Made by a program: the position numbers and the translations under genes
Shown: one piece after another, positions 26,611-40,900 of the stretch
Layout of the letters: each line of letters opens with the position of its first letter
How positions within the stretch are numbered: the first letter of the stretch is position 1
Notes under the pieces: model-generated
Seen by the model: the letters and a program-made list of their open reading frames with translations, nothing else
The model's database searches: none
Told to the model about the DNA's origin: nothing
From: Pholis gunnellus
Taxonomy: Eukaryota; Chordata; Actinopteri; Perciformes; Pholidae
Assembly (NCBI GenBank): GCA_910591455.2
Contig: OU342817.1
Location: forward strand, 5,975,915 to 6,039,914
Length of the DNA stretch: 64,000 nt
Direction of reading: 5' to 3'

Positions 26611-29120
26611 CCATATTCACCATCAGCAGGAAAAAAAGTTCTGTATCTGTAAATTCTTATCATTTGTATTGATTGTTTCCTTCACCCTAGCGTATACAAT
26701 AGAAGCAGACTTCAGCCGACTGTTTTACAAGAAAAACGGTCAAACATGCACAGTCCTATCTATGAAAAGTGCAACTTGAGTTGAACAGTCAAAACCAATT
26801 CTGTACTGTCTCGAACTGCACTGGTAGGAGAGGAGAAATGGGACATGATTTCGATCAACCAAATTTTCTCTCAAAACAACATTTCAGCAGATTGTTCAGC
26901 AGGCCTTGAAAGCCTCAAAGCGACAGATGCAGTCATTTGGCTGTGCCACCAGGGACTCGCCTCCTGTCCAGCAAAGAAGGATTTAGGTAAACTAAAAAAA
27001 ACATAAAAACACACCTGTCAAAGGACAGAATGAATTTAGTCTACCTCGTTTTTTCCCCTTCCCTCCCAAACTAGCATTTGACCTGTTCTGGCCACAAGAA
27101 GACGCGGGCGGTTTGGACTGACTGCAACCTGAACTGCCACATAAAATGACTCACCTGACGCTGACTGGGCGTGACCGCCCTCAGCTCACATTTTCCCCCT
27201 CCAATTTTTTATGAGAGCAAAGCCAAGATTGAAACTGAAGCGTAAACCCACCCAGTGCTCCTTGGCCCACTTGTTTTCTTTAGCGTAAATGTTGCTGATG
27301 CAGGATGGATAGATGGATGAAAAATGAGAATCAGTGACTCACTTTATTTGCTGTATTCCCATAATGGCAGATTATGGAAATTTATCACGTTACTATGGTT
27401 GCTCTGAGGGTATCCCAAGTTCTGGGACATGCTGTTTCCATGTATGGGGTTCAATGGAAAGCCCAATTATCACCAAGAGATGTATTTCTGTTTTTTTTTT
27501 ACTGTGCAGGTACCAAACAAACATGCAGTCCCTTGGAGAAAACACGGGGAAACTCCCTTTTCTGTGTGTCAAGCTCTCCCATTCTCTGTGGGCCAAATGT
27601 TATGCAGGGGAAACCATCACTCACTGTCCATGCCTCTGTCAGGATTGCAATGATGCTATCTGTTGGTGTAAGCTTGACGGATGCCACACATGCAGGCTGC
27701 GGGCCCTGTGAGGGTGGAGCGCCACGAGACACCTTGAGCCAGTTACACTGAGAAAGGACGTGCAGCAGGAGGTAAAAGATGACCTAAAGTGAAAACACTG
27801 AACAGGAGGCCTGTCCATCAATATGTTTGTGTGTTTATTTTGGTCTCTGCATACCGTCTGACTTATCAAACTTTTCAAATCCTCTTACTATGAAATACAT
27901 ATACGGTTCCAGTCTGGGAGAGTCAATAACTAACTTAAGAAGTTTGTTTGATTTTTAGTTACCATCCAAATCTTTTCTTCATCGTTGTCAATGAAGATGC
28001 TGAGGCATACTGACATTTTAAGACTGCAGTGAGCTTTTAAGTACATGACTGTGATTTAACTAAGTTATGCTGAACTCTTAGTGCTCTTTCATTAAAACAA
28101 ACAAACAAATATCATAAAACATCTTAAAATGCATTTATTTTGTCTTTTGAAAAATGGTAGTTGTCACACATCAAATATTATGTTTCGGCCAGTTACAGGA
28201 TAGCATATTCAGAAAAAAGAAGAGAATGTTAGTTCTGTTGAAGACCATAGGGTCGAAACTATTATATATTTTTAATATATCCTGAAAACAAATTTAGGAT
28301 TCCTATATTTTTCAAACTACATGGATAGAAATTCGACTGTATATTCAAATTGTGTAAAGGTATGCTGATCACTGCAAGAAGGTGTCCCTTACACGGAAAT
28401 CCATCTCGTCAGGCTTTAAGTAACGTGGTCATTTCTTGTATTTCTGTCAGATCAGGCTGTCTTAACCAAGCCCTCTAAATGGGGGGAAACACAAATATTT
28501 AAAATGTTAAATGATAGTAAATTTAGCATGATAAATATTTGAACTGCTACAGCGATTTTGAAAAGACTGCATCATTAAAAGCAGCAAAACACAACAAATA
28601 CCTTTATCTCTGTGTAGACATCTTAAATATACCTTATCAGGGGAGACTTCTCTCTTTCTAAACACAGCCAAATCTCTCTTTCCTCTCTGGTCCGAAGAGA
28701 CACGCAAAGCAGCCCTCTTGTCCCAGGATGTCTGAACCCTGTTTGAAGTTTATCTAACTACCATATGTATTTGTTTTTCCCAGCAGAGTAAATGATGATT
28801 CTCTCTGTCCACTTATCATCCGCCCCCCCACCACTGTGCACATGTTATTTATTATGAAATGACACCTCACTGTCCGCAGAGCCTACTGCAGTGGGCATGA
28901 TTCATAGAGGCAGACTATGAGACACAGGAAGACCATTAAAAATCCTATCAACATCATGTCACAGTTGGTGGAACACGATGAGGAAACTGGATAGCCAACG
29001 AGAAGTTTTACGGTCAAGCCTGTTTTACTAATGGGGAGTACAGATCAAGACACTATTATCCAACCAGTATCCCAGTTGTGCCATGATTGTATTCCACGTG
29101 AATGAGCTGAACGTGGAAGA
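26610..29120. other. Non-coding interval, nothing identified
   Basis: Overlapping frames near 27,330-27,880 on both strands have no recognisable motif or splice context. Confidence 0.5.
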
Positions 29121-29121
29121 A

Positions 29122-29523
29122 GTAGTTTGACATTTTGGGAAATTTGTTTCCTGGCTAAGAACATAGAAAAAATGTATCCCACTCTCACGGCACTTAGCGT
29201 ATCTTAGCTTTATTAAACATATTTGTGATATGTCAAATACATAATCTGATAGAATATACTATCCCTCAAAACATAAATGACAAAGCAGTTTCATTGAATG
29301 GGAATGTGATTTTTAGGAGACCAGGCTGCTGACTGATGGTAACAAAATCTGCCTATTTGCTTCCCTAAAGCTCCATAATAAACATGTTAGCATAACCCCA
29401 TCTTTATGCTAAGCTAGACTAACATGCTATTTCATGTTGCTTCATACAAACATGAGAGTTGTATCAATCTTTTCACTTAACCGTCGACAAGAAAATGAAT
29501 GAAAATATAGAACCATTCCTTTA
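29122..29523. repeat. Dispersed teleost repeat, family B
   Basis: It begins AGTTTGACATTTTGGGAAAT and contains GGTAACAAAATCTGCCTA, TCCCTAAAGCTCCATAATA and ATGCTAAGCTAGACTAACAT. It ends ATAGAACCATTCCTTTAA. The ends (AGTTTGACATTTTGGGAAA and the reversed TTAAAGGAATGG) fit a common percomorph repeat. Its mechanism of spread is not evident from the sequence. Confidence 0.55.
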
Positions 29524-29529
29524 ACAGTT

Positions 29530-32500
29530 TGAATGTACAGCCACATACTGTATATGAATACGAATCTTGTACGTTTGAGTGTGTGTAAAGAGGAATTATC
29601 AAAATGGCATTACTAAAACTATTACAGTAACTCATGAATGGCCTTGGCAAACACACAGAAAAACTCCTGACAGATGCAGATGCCTGAGCTCAAATGGCAT
29701 CAGTTTGAGCTGAAAAACATTCAGCATGCAATGTTTATGAAACTAAATCCTTAAGAGTCCAGAAATTTCAGCTCAGTGATAAATTTCCTTTTTGGATTGT
29801 TTCAATCTTCGAATGCACTTAGATACACATTCTGGCTGCTTTGAAGACTGAAGGTGGACATATGGCTTTCCCTTTCCTCCCTTCAATTTACTGATACATA
29901 CCAGGTGTTATACTTTTCATGTCGCCTTCTCAAGATAAAGGTTTCATTCCTGGAAGAAAAAACACAGATATTGCTTTGCTACAGTCAAAGAGGCTGCTTT
30001 TTCCCAAATATATTGTGCTATCCTGTGGCAGAATTGAATTCTAATGTCTTTGTCTAAGAGGCAAAGCGGTCTGTTGCAGCCCATGTGGCCCTCAGATGTT
30101 TCTGTTATTACCACTGTGCTAAGACAATTTATTACAGCAGAGCTCCAGGATACGTAGTGAAGGAAAGATGCATGGATTTTCTCCCGAGGCATTCTGCAAA
30201 GGCCAATAGTGCAATGGACAAAATGAACAAAAGCGGCCACATGAAGGAATTTGGTGCATAGATAATGAACAGATAAGAGGGAAGGAATGAGAGGCTTTGT
30301 TCATTGCCTGTCAGGTTGTGCTGATGGGTGTCTCCTTTAAAAGTCAATGGGTGGTCAATATCACACACTTCACAGAAAAATGCATGGCAAATGGGGGTTG
30401 AAGTTCTGGTGTTGGCTGTTGTGAATTTTTCACAGTCAAAGCTGTCATACCAGTTTGGTATAGAGGAAGAAAAAAAAGTAAACTTCTTAGGTAATTTCAA
30501 GTCCCTGTAGATCAGAGGGTGTTTGACAAGAAGCTGCATGATTTCTTCAGATGAGGTAATGGACATGTTTACCAGTACATAAAGTTGCCAGAACAGGCCC
30601 TTGTCACATTAATTAGTGTAGATAACACAAAACACCAACCCCAGTATGATTCACCCCCAAAATCAATAACAATGGCCTGTCCTCATCAGACACAGATGAA
30701 TCATATATAGGTGGACTCCCTCGCCTCTAAGCACAAGTCCTATTTCATTTTTCAATGTTTTACTGAGCCCAAATGATCCAGTACCAGATGTGCAAATCCA
30801 TACCAGCAGCTCACTAACTTTCCGTCAGCCCATATTGGAGCGTAAATCCTCCAAAAAATGTCTCTTAAAGCTGCAGCAAGGAGAATTATGGTAACATTAA
30901 TAGCCCTGCCCTATCAGGAGGGACTGTAAGAAGAAAACCCTGCAGATGTCAACACTCCTGTGAAGTCTGTGTCACTCTTTTTTCATAATCACATTTAAAG
31001 ATTTAATCAGATTAAGCATGCACAATACAAGCTTACCCAATGTGTGGTCTCCTGCCCTAAACCCCCACCCAAATCCTATTATTGCCCATTTTAATTACAG
31101 GATAATACCTGTGGGATATTGTATCATTATTGTTGCTAATATTATTAATACACAACTGATTGACACCTGCATCACATGCTTTGCTTTTGCGATGCCTCTT
31201 CACTTCTGAGGAGACAAATGTGCGGACAGAGGTTGCTACTGTTAATACATAATAGATGTGTTTTTAAATGGGAAGTAGGCGCTACCATTGAGTCCTACAC
31301 ATTCCACACAAGCTTTGGCAGTCAAATGTCAGCCGGCAGACGGAGTGGACAAGCTTGTATCGGAAGATAACAACCGTTCCTTCTATTTTCAAGTCATGTG
31401 ATTAAGTCCATTCTGTCTGATTCTGTCGCTAAATGTAGAGTGTTATTTCAAATGCATTACGCTGATCCGTAAAACACGCCGCTGTAAATTTCTTCCCTGT
31501 TAAGTCTTAATAGGCTTGACTCCTGTTATTTCGTCTACAGTGTTCAGAGCACTAAATCAAACTGTTTCTAATTAAAGGGAAGTGAGTGCAGGGAGAGGCA
31601 GGGAGGTCTGAGGAAACCCAGCCACAGAAGGTGTGAAAGATGAGGACAGATGTTGTGTTGTCTCTGATGGTGAGGTCACTTTGATGGCTTTGACCTCATC
31701 AGCGCGAGTCAGCAGGACTCTCGCAGCCAACAGGTCATAAATATATGCCTGGGATCGTGAGGCAGACATTACCAACATAGCGGTGCATGACCTAATGATC
31801 TGGCAAGCTATAGACGGCGTAGTGTGTTGTTTTGGTGTGCCCGTACTACCATTCATTCACACAGCAAAATAGAGTGACTGTTCTGGTTTAATAGAAGCAA
31901 AGGTGATACCAATCAAGGAGAAGTTCTTCTATTGAAATGTGTGGAATAAAATACAATATCGAATGCAAATCATCGGAAAATTTGAAGAATATTTGCCCTT
32001 GCATGGTCGCGTCAGGAAAGTGTTTTTATAATTTGTGCTTATCACAGGTGTTATGCCAATAAGATGTCCTTGACCTAACACTTGCGCAATGGCAATGGAA
32101 TTACAAATTGGCTAATTGAGCACTTAAGACTCATTAAAGAAAATAGTGTTGGTCTGACCGTGACCCTTTAGTCTGTTTGATGAATTACCAAGAGTCACGA
32201 AAGCAAGAAACAGTGATACACTGCCCACCGTTGGCAGGAATGCATACTTACAATATGGTCACCATTACACCACACATCCATCACCTAGCCCTGTAGGAGT
32301 TCGGGGGTCTGCTTAGTGTGAGCTTTGTTCTCTTCAGAGTACAAACACGTCCGGGGACTACAAGTCTGATGACGTTCACAACTGCTCTCAAGCTCTTCCC
32401 TGTTGTTTTGCAAAATAAAAAAAATGACTGTATCGGACAGTGATCACGTCCCCAAACAGGTCAGGCAATTCCAGTTGTGAAGCCGCATGGAGGATTTATT

Positions 32501-33713
32501 AGAACCAGATGGGCTGTGCTCCCTTACAAGCTCGGCCGAGTCGAAAAACACTGGGCAGGCTTCTCCCATGCAGGCCTGCTCTGGGGGAACGGAGAGCGGC
32601 TGGTCCACCCATTTCCTTTCCTTGCCCTTCCCAGGCATGTCAGAGAGGAGCCAAGCCAAAAAAATAAAAAATCAGACCTGCAGTGGCTTTTGGACAAGGC
32701 TCGGACTCGAACAGTGTGGTAATTACGGATGGCAAGAGGGAAGGTGTGCGGTGGAGAGGAGGGGGGCTGCCAGGCGGAATCATCCTGTGCCAACGGCTTT
32801 AAAAGAGCCACAAAGGAACTAAAAGAAAAACAAACAAACGGATTGCTCCACAGCTCTGGCCCTCCTTTTCTCTGACATTCCCTTGACTGTCACAGCAGAG
32901 GTGGCTGAGGTGATGAACAGTGACATGACATAAAACCCATTAGGTCAGCATCAATGTATCTGTGAGGAAATGGTCCTATCTTGAATAACTTGTCTCTCTG
33001 GACGTCTCCCACCCAGCCTGATGGTCCTTCAATTATTGCCAACAGCAATTGACACTTGTCCTTACAACTCGTTTACTTCTGTCCAGCCACCTGTTTTTCA
33101 TTGGCCAGACATACTTCTGGTATCCCTCCACATCTCTTAGTGGAGGCAGCCGCTGTGCTCAAATGGCTCAAACCTGGCTGTCAGAAGTGCAGCTCACCGT
33201 GGTTTTTAAAAAGGTCTTCTCTTGCTCTGTGCAGGAACCAAAATAAACCATACCGATCTGCATTAAGATCATGTACTCCTATCTTTTACCAATCATGTTA
33301 CGACTTAACAAGCAGTATGAGTGATAACAAAACTATGAACTCGGACTTGACTGCTTTGAGATTTGATTATCTTGAGACTTGAGTCAGTTGAGAACAGTTC
33401 TGGCTGTCACAACTGTCGGATATGAAGTTTCTTCCCTCAATTATAGCTCCATTAATTACATCATTTATTCATGTCCAAAATGATGATGTTGTGTTTTGGT
33501 TTCTATGCGTGACATAAAAGACAGAAGTTTTTTAGTCAATACAGAGCACATTCACTCTCAGATGTGTTGCGGCCATAAGCAGTGTAGTTTCTGTGTGTAC
33601 AAATATCAAATGTTCAGTTACATTGAATGACGCGGTCGCTAAATTTGGTTTAATGGAGCTGGACTCAGCTATGGCACATCAAGGCTCAGTTCGCCCATTC
33701 TGCCCACAGGTTC
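29530..33713. other. Non-coding interval with candidate regulatory patches
   Basis: No exon supported. The stretch 32,085-32,140 (GCGCAATGGCAATGG, ATTACAAATTGGCTAATTG, CACTTAAG, TCATTAAAG) packs several homeodomain and NKX-like cores in about 55 bases, and 30,865-30,930 is similar in style. These are guesses from texture. Confidence 0.4.
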
Positions 33714-34018
33714 CTTTGGACATGTCGACATCAATCACAAACAATATTAGGTGCTGCAGAAGATGAATCTGCAGGATGATTCATACACTCCGATTTAGGT
33801 TGTGAAGCATTGCCAAACTTTATTTGCTCATTAAGGGCCTTGCTCATGAGGACCAGCAACGACTCAAAGATATTTCCAAACAGGTGGAGGAACTTATGAG
33901 CATGGCTGGATTTCCTGAGGTGAAGCAGAAAATAGAGCCGGAAACTGGAAAAGCAGCACAGCCCTATGAGGAGGATCTGGTGTTTTCTCCTGTTTGTAGT
34001 AAAGCAGTGGAATAATAT
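33714..34018 (+). pseudogene. Frame-disrupted coding-like relic, unidentified
   Basis: Starting from ATG 33724, three reading-frame segments join into a protein-like series: MSTSITNNI, then (shifted) AEDESAG, a TGA, FIHSDLGCEALPNF, then (shifted again) a clean 60-codon run from about 33,830 to a TAA at 34,013-34,015. The last part is hydrophilic and helix-prone (HEDQQRLKDISKQVEELMS, then EPETGKAAQPYEEDL), unlike most chance frames here. An acceptor-like CCCACAG lies at about 33,704-33,710. There is no poly(A) tail and no duplicated flank that I can see, so I cannot say whether it is a retrocopy or an old exon. I do not recognise the parent protein, and chance remains possible. Confidence 0.3.
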
Positions 34019-34836
34019 GACATTACACAATTTTGTTTTGGGTGGCCTTGCACATCCCCATAAGGAAAATATAAGCAGCCGCTGTTCAGGGAATGCCCAA
34101 TAATTCAATGCTTGAGGAGAGCTTTTTCTTTGCAGCCGCCATATTTTGCCAAGACAAGTACATGTCTCAGAAGGATCATGTTAGAGAAACATTAGCTAGA
34201 TGTAGAGTTGATTTACTCCACGAGTGACTCAAAGTGAGAGGAGCTTTTGTTGCGCGACACAAATTGAGGAAACAGGTAAGTGTCAAGGCCAAACCCGGAA
34301 AAACAACTTGTCTTCAAGCTACTGTTTCTTGACATCAAGGACAGAGGCATGTCTACAGTGCTCTAGTCTGGGATGGACAGTTTGAGAAAGTAAGAACGGG
34401 ATGGATCATAAAATGACCGGAGACCTAGGAAGAAGAAAATCTATCATTATTCATTTGTAGGAGTTTTTTTTTTCTTTAATTAAGCACCAGTTTGCCAAGA
34501 TTCGTATTTCAAGTAAGGCCTGTCGATTCTATAAGGCTCAGATGAGATGAGACATGTAGGATTTACATGCTCTTTAAATGCACTCTGGTGTGCCACATTG
34601 CAAATGCCCAGGAAAAGCCAGCAGCCTAATAGGCAGTAAAACTAAGCCATTAGGAGGGTATTTGCCTGTGATATGCCACTCAGTGGGAAGAACTTCAGTC
34701 AACTAGTGCAGGGGTCAAGTCAATAAATTATTTACAAAGTGAGTGTCAGGGCATTTATAGGTTACACAAATAACAAATGCTCAGTTTGTGGTTTCATTTA
34801 AGATTAGGTATTTCATTACGAACAAGCTTGCAGCTT

Positions 34837-34920
34837 AAAGGAATAATTCTGCATTTTAGGAACTGTGCTGCTGAGAGTTAGATGAGAAGATCTATGGTAT
34901 CAATCAAAAGCAAACGAGTG
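34837..34920. repeat. Family B dispersed repeat, short fragment
   Basis: AAAGGAATAATTCTGCATTT, TAGGAACTGTGCTGC and GAGAGTTAGATGAGAAGATC reproduce the usual head of family B, including a part lost from the copy near 29.1 kb. The match ends quickly on the right. Confidence 0.45.
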
Positions 34921-34924
34921 GGGA

Positions 34925-37900
34925 TTTCACTGATACTCTGATTTCACATTATGGGGAAGTGCACAAAACCAGATTTTTATTATGTATTCCAGCAACCCTC
35001 TATGTAGTGGCTCAGTTAGTAGATTCTGTAGGTAATGTATGGAGGTCAAACAGCATTATAAATGAAACACCATTGGGCAATTGATGACCAAATTATGGTT
35101 AGTTGCAGAACATAAATATTGACAAAAAGAACACAGGTTTAATGGCATTCCCTTTAGCATCTGGTGTGGATATGGTGAATGTAGGTGGTTCAGAATGAAT
35201 TAAACCATTTTCATGTGAATATGCTGTGCTGCCAACATTTGCGAAAAAGACATACAAACAACCTGTAACCACTCTGATGAATGCAAGAGCGTCTACCTCT
35301 CTCTCCTGAAGGCTGGCGTGAAGCACTCCTGTCAAAGCAACAGCGAGCCTCTTGATGTGGTCTGTCATTTCCTCTGAGCTGGCCTTGCTGCAGCATGGGG
35401 GTTCGAGCAGTGTGGGAAAAGCCAGTGTGAAAGGGAAGAGAGGAAGTGTGTATTTATCTCTGTTGGTGGGGCATGATTCCCACTTTGATCTGTCTCCGGA
35501 CCAGCTCCCGGCCCGCCTTATGGGCAGCAGAAGCCATAAGGTCACTGTGTCAGCCACAAAGGGTCTAGCGCGATGCTTGGACTGCACCTGTCTGAAAGAC
35601 ATCCAGTGAAATAGCAGCAGGTGCAGTCAAAGCCATGCAGCTTCAAGACTTGTTGACCTTTGTTACAATGTAAAGGATTGACAGGTCATCCCAAAAAATA
35701 CCTACACGTGAAATTATGTTATTCAGTGTCATGACAACTCCCCTCCTTCATCAAAATGTATTTTTTGTCATTTATCATTCAGCGGCGATCAAAGCATTGA
35801 AACATTGTCTTAATGACAACACAGACTCTGTTCAGCACTAATGAATCGTGAAGAAAGTTTCATGGAGGAGATTTACAGTAAAGGATATGATATCATGGGG
35901 TTTGGTCTCCAAACCAGCCATCTCCAAATCTTAGTCACTGAGCAAACAATCCTTTATTTGATGTTCTCATTCAGCCAGGAGTGGCTGATTAAATGATACA
36001 TTTTCCATTGTCTGGATGATATATTTAATTAAAGCACAAGCTGCATGTCAACACCTCCCCCAGTGTACAGAATGAGATAATACAGTCGTGTGTTCACATG
36101 CCATTGTGTCTTCAATCTGCAGGCGACACACACTTAAGTCTGCATTCAAGGTGGTTTTCCGAATGGGCTTCCCTCGTCAGGAAGTGTGTTTCCCAGTGTC
36201 CAGTTGCATCTGATGTTCGGTAACCGTCTCCTGATGCATGTATATCTATACTCAGGATTTCCAGCTGCGGGTACACCCAGACCCTCTCCACCTCCGTCTG
36301 TGTGCACATGGAGGAAGTCGGTCAGTGAGAGTGCAAGTGGCACATGGTAGTGAATGGTGGCCTGGGAGCAGATTAGCTGCTCCTGTGTCTATCTGGTGCT
36401 GACAGTTCACACAGGCCTTTTTTTCCACTGCCCCTGGGCGTATCAACACACTGTTTCCCTTCTCAGAGGGCTCTATCTCCTGGCCTCAGGGCTACAAATG
36501 TGGAGGCAAACTCGATACGAGGCTCGAAACATAGACATGGCTTAAAAGTCAATGCTTGTGAAGGTGCATTGGCAGATTAAATGGGGTGACAATCTTTTTA
36601 TCATTTCTGTCGTCTACATCTGTATATTGACATTGTGTGCAAATGGATCAAATGGATCTGCAAATTTGGGCAGAAAAGTCTCTGTTGGAATGAGCGCATC
36701 AGTATAGTAATAGTGTCTGGTTTTTATGGCCATGATGTATACCTTAATACATATGATTGGATTTAACTAGTCAGCTGAAAACAACACAGCCGTTGATGAG
36801 ACAGTAATTTAACAGTTTTTACAGTCACGCAACCCTGACTGCAAACATGATCCTTTGGATTTAATGTTTCAGTTTCTTCCTAATTCTTCCAACAGTGAAA
36901 AAAACGAGTTGCGTAGTTACCTTCGTAGAGCGTGTAAATTCAGTAGGGCCTTGATTTTTAAAGACTCAAATGGCACACCGTGGGATTTTCTTGTTTCCAG
37001 TATCACTCACCAAAGCACACTGTGTGTATCCTTGAGGTTGAACAAATGTGTTGTGTGCATTTCCTTCCTCATAAAACATCTGCAAAGCTCATTTTGGAAA
37101 CCTGCATTGTTTATGTTTGTGAGGGCGCCTTTGCTGGTACATTGCTTCGTTTCTTGGCACCACCTCTTAATAACGGGAATAGTGGCAAGAATGTAAATCG
37201 CATGTGCGCATGCATGTATGTCCTTGTGCAAACAAACGGTGACCCGAGTGTAAAAACATGGCTCCATAGCTCTATTAGTGCTGAACAACTCCACAGAGTA
37301 CTCCACAGAAGGACGCTAGCATTGGATGGATAGCAAGTAGATAGGCCCCTGGGCACAGATGCCAAAAAGGCCCCTCATCCCACATGGACCCCTTTCCTTT
37401 CTTTGATGTGACATCTTAAAAGTGAAGATTTACATTTTCAGAAGGACTTGATGAAATGCTTTGACTTTCCGGCAATAAATGTTATAGTCATGTCATACAG
37501 ATGTTCTGTCTTTGGGCCCCCCTGACCTCCTGGGCTCCTGAACCTTTGTCCAGTATAATCGGATGCTTTTCTCATTTCAAACAAAGTTCCCCACCTGAGA
37601 CAAACTAACACTTCTGCACTGTTTCCAGTGCTTGTCACGTCAGCGATAGAAACCAGTCACGTGTGGCCGTCAAGATGATGAAATTGATATGAATTGACTC
37701 ATCTTTGGCGAAGCTGGCTGACATGAGCATGTTTACTGTGGTTATTCAAGGTCAAAAACATGCAGTTGTAAGCATCCGGTTTCATATCCAAGTGTGTTTC
37801 AACAAGCACACCCCCATGCCTTCACCCCTGACCGACTTCTCAGCTTTTACTCTAGCCACCCATTAGAGCACCCATCTGCTTCATTATCTTTATTAATGAT

Positions 37901-40900
37901 GTTCCTTCCCTCTATGTCACATCAGAGGCTTTCACTTATGGTTCTGGTGATACTCGCGGTCATTAGGACAGCTCAAAGTGTGGGATCCCATCTGGAGTGT
38001 CTCACACAAAAGGCTTGTCAGGCCACAGGGGCTGCTAAAGGTCCAGCAAACTTTCAACAGTTGTCTCGACCACGTCCCCATGTTGTGGAATATATGGCAC
38101 TTAGAGAGACAGAAGGTATGTAGGTTGTAATTCTCCATAAGGATGGCTCACCGAGTGCACAGAAAACAAGTGGTCATGTTATTTGGAAAAGCCTCGAAGG
38201 GAAAAATTGATGAATATTCAGAGTGGATGTAGGGGACAGAGGCAGGCGTAGAGAACTCATTACAGTGGAATGAGCTTCTCATCTCAGCAGAGAAAGAATT
38301 CCAAAAGCATGATAAACGTGTTCGTGTCTTTCCAGCTTTTGAATAGTTTAGACATATCAAAGTGCAAATCCTTATTTTTTTTTTTTTAAAGGAAAAAATC
38401 CAGCTCTTACTGATTAGCATGAATAAATGAGACGTAAATGTTAACATTAGGAGCCTTGACAGTGATGGCTGCAAAATTTCCATTTGCAGTCACGCACAAT
38501 AATGTCGTCGCTTAACGGGAATTTTACCCCCCTGTAGATTAACAATCCCAGAAAGCTTTGCAGAGTATAGGTTCAAGCACCTGACGTCACATGCTGGGGT
38601 GGGAATGGGGTATTTAATATACGTAGAGGGGCAAGGGTGTGGTGCTCTGAGCTCGGAGACCATTAAACTGTCACCACTCTATTTCTGTGGTGGGACTACA
38701 GAGGGATTTCTCTCGTCCCCTGTAGCACCGGTAATGATGAGATATTGAGGTTAGTCAGCCACTTTGCCGTGTGTGTAATCAAAACTCAAGATTGCATTTG
38801 CAGCTACCGTTGAGCTGCAGCAAGTACACGTACGTGGAGGTGTTGCGGGCACACGTTGTTCATATGTACTCCTTTGTGCTGGATGAGGTCAAAGAGGGCA
38901 TACAGTAATGTAATAGACCTGCAAAAGTGAACCATGTCACCAGACTTTTCAACTGACTGACTGTAAATCTACAACTCTTTAATAAAAGGAGAATTATAGT
39001 AATTCACAAAGAACAATTAAAACAGATTAAACATAATTGCCAGGTATGTCTGCACCATAACACAGGCATCTCAGTTACACAGTGTGCTGATCGGTCACCA
39101 TAGCAGCAGATGTTTTTGTGTTAACCACTGGCAACTTACAGTTTACGGCACACTTAAATCAAGGGTTTCGTTGCAAAGTGCAGTTTTGCTCTTATTACCA
39201 TCTCATTTTAAAAGCGGGGTGTTGTTGACTAACCTTTCATTTTGTCTCATGGAAGGAAATATCATTTATAATTATGCAACATTATCCATGCCACGTTTTT
39301 ATGAGAGACCCCTTCGAGGTGGGTGGGGATCAAAGATATTTGAGTCAACTACGCAAAAAGAAATAAATGATGTAGCTGTAACTGCTGGGAATGCATCACC
39401 CCTCAGGCAGTGCAGTCCGAGTACAGGATGATGTTCTTAATCGTTCCCCACGAACGGGAAGTCAATTTGGGTGCAGCGAATATGAAACAGTCCTGACCTT
39501 AAACACGGCCTTGTTGCAGGGATGCTACTGCGTGGCAACAGAACCGGAAGATACAGTAGCACCACCTTGTGTTGTGGCACAGTCAAAGGTTAAAAGGTCT
39601 CCCTCTTTTAATCTTCATCAAACTTAACACTTAACAGGGAAACTACACTTCAGTATAGTCGCTCGACGAGAACATTAAAGATTAAAAATACAGAATAAAG
39701 ACTGGAAATATTTCACATAATCTCACGCTCACTTATTAGCATAAGGCAACTTTTCCTCTTGAGAATTTCACACACAGCCAATGACGAAGCTGGGCGGTAT
39801 GAGGGCATCCCCTTGGCCTTTATGTCTTACGCACGGAGAGGAGTAGAATGGCTTGTGTTGGCTATTCCTCTAGCCAAACGCAGCCAGACGCTGAGTTGTT
39901 CTGGCATAATTAGAACCTGCTGCAGATGTCTGAGGTATTACCTCACTGCAAAGAACACGGCTTCCCCAGCTAACAGCCCCAGCTGGCTGGATCTGGACTC
40001 TGTTCCACTACTGATCAATGGGGAGCTCCCTGCACTTACAGCCACCAGTGGTGCTGTATATTGACCGAATCGAATGGGAGGAGGGGTGCTAGGGGTAGGG
40101 TTTCATCTTCCATCAAGCTGAGCCAGTTTTCCTCGTCTGCTGCATCTACAAACGCCTCACACTGATGGTCATCCACAAGAAGCAGTTTCCTCAACTCAGA
40201 TATGAACATTATTCAGTGGGGGAACTGGGCGTCCCTATGATGGACATTTCTCTGCTATATCAATGTTGAAAATGTGCTCATGTAGACACCAAGGGAGCCA
40301 GTAAAGTGAGTCCCTGCCCCGTAGTTTGAGAAAAGAAAACTGTATTTTTCCACTGCCATTCAGTACAAACTCAGAATTCATTAATGAAGGAATTATTACA
40401 GCAGTTATATCATATAGGCCTTGCGCTGTCATTGCACAGGCCCTATAATGTCTATGCGCACTTCCCCAGTGGCAAAGTAAAAGCAGAGCCTCAAAGTATA
40501 AGCATATGAGGGACAGCCTGGGGATCAAGGCCGTCTCCAAGGCCTCCTAACTGCCTGAATCTAAACTTAAGGTCATTCCTCTGCACTGCTCGACCAATTA
40601 CCCACGCACGCAGCTCTGCGGAGTCTCAGCCAGACGCTTTGGCTGAATTGTTCCAGGACATCCTCCTGTGGGTTTACATTGGAAATATGGGCTGCCATCA
40701 ACTGACATTTTTTCATCAGCGAACCAACACACAGAGGACGCCGAGGTTGATTCTGTACATGCCAGTTGCATCGCGTCTATCGCATTGTGGCGAGAACTGT
40801 TTGTTCTGTCCTTTCTAGTCACCAAAGGGACATTCAGTAACACATCGCGTCTAAAACGCACGCTTTAATCATTTCCGTATCTCAAAGGAAATGTGTAATT

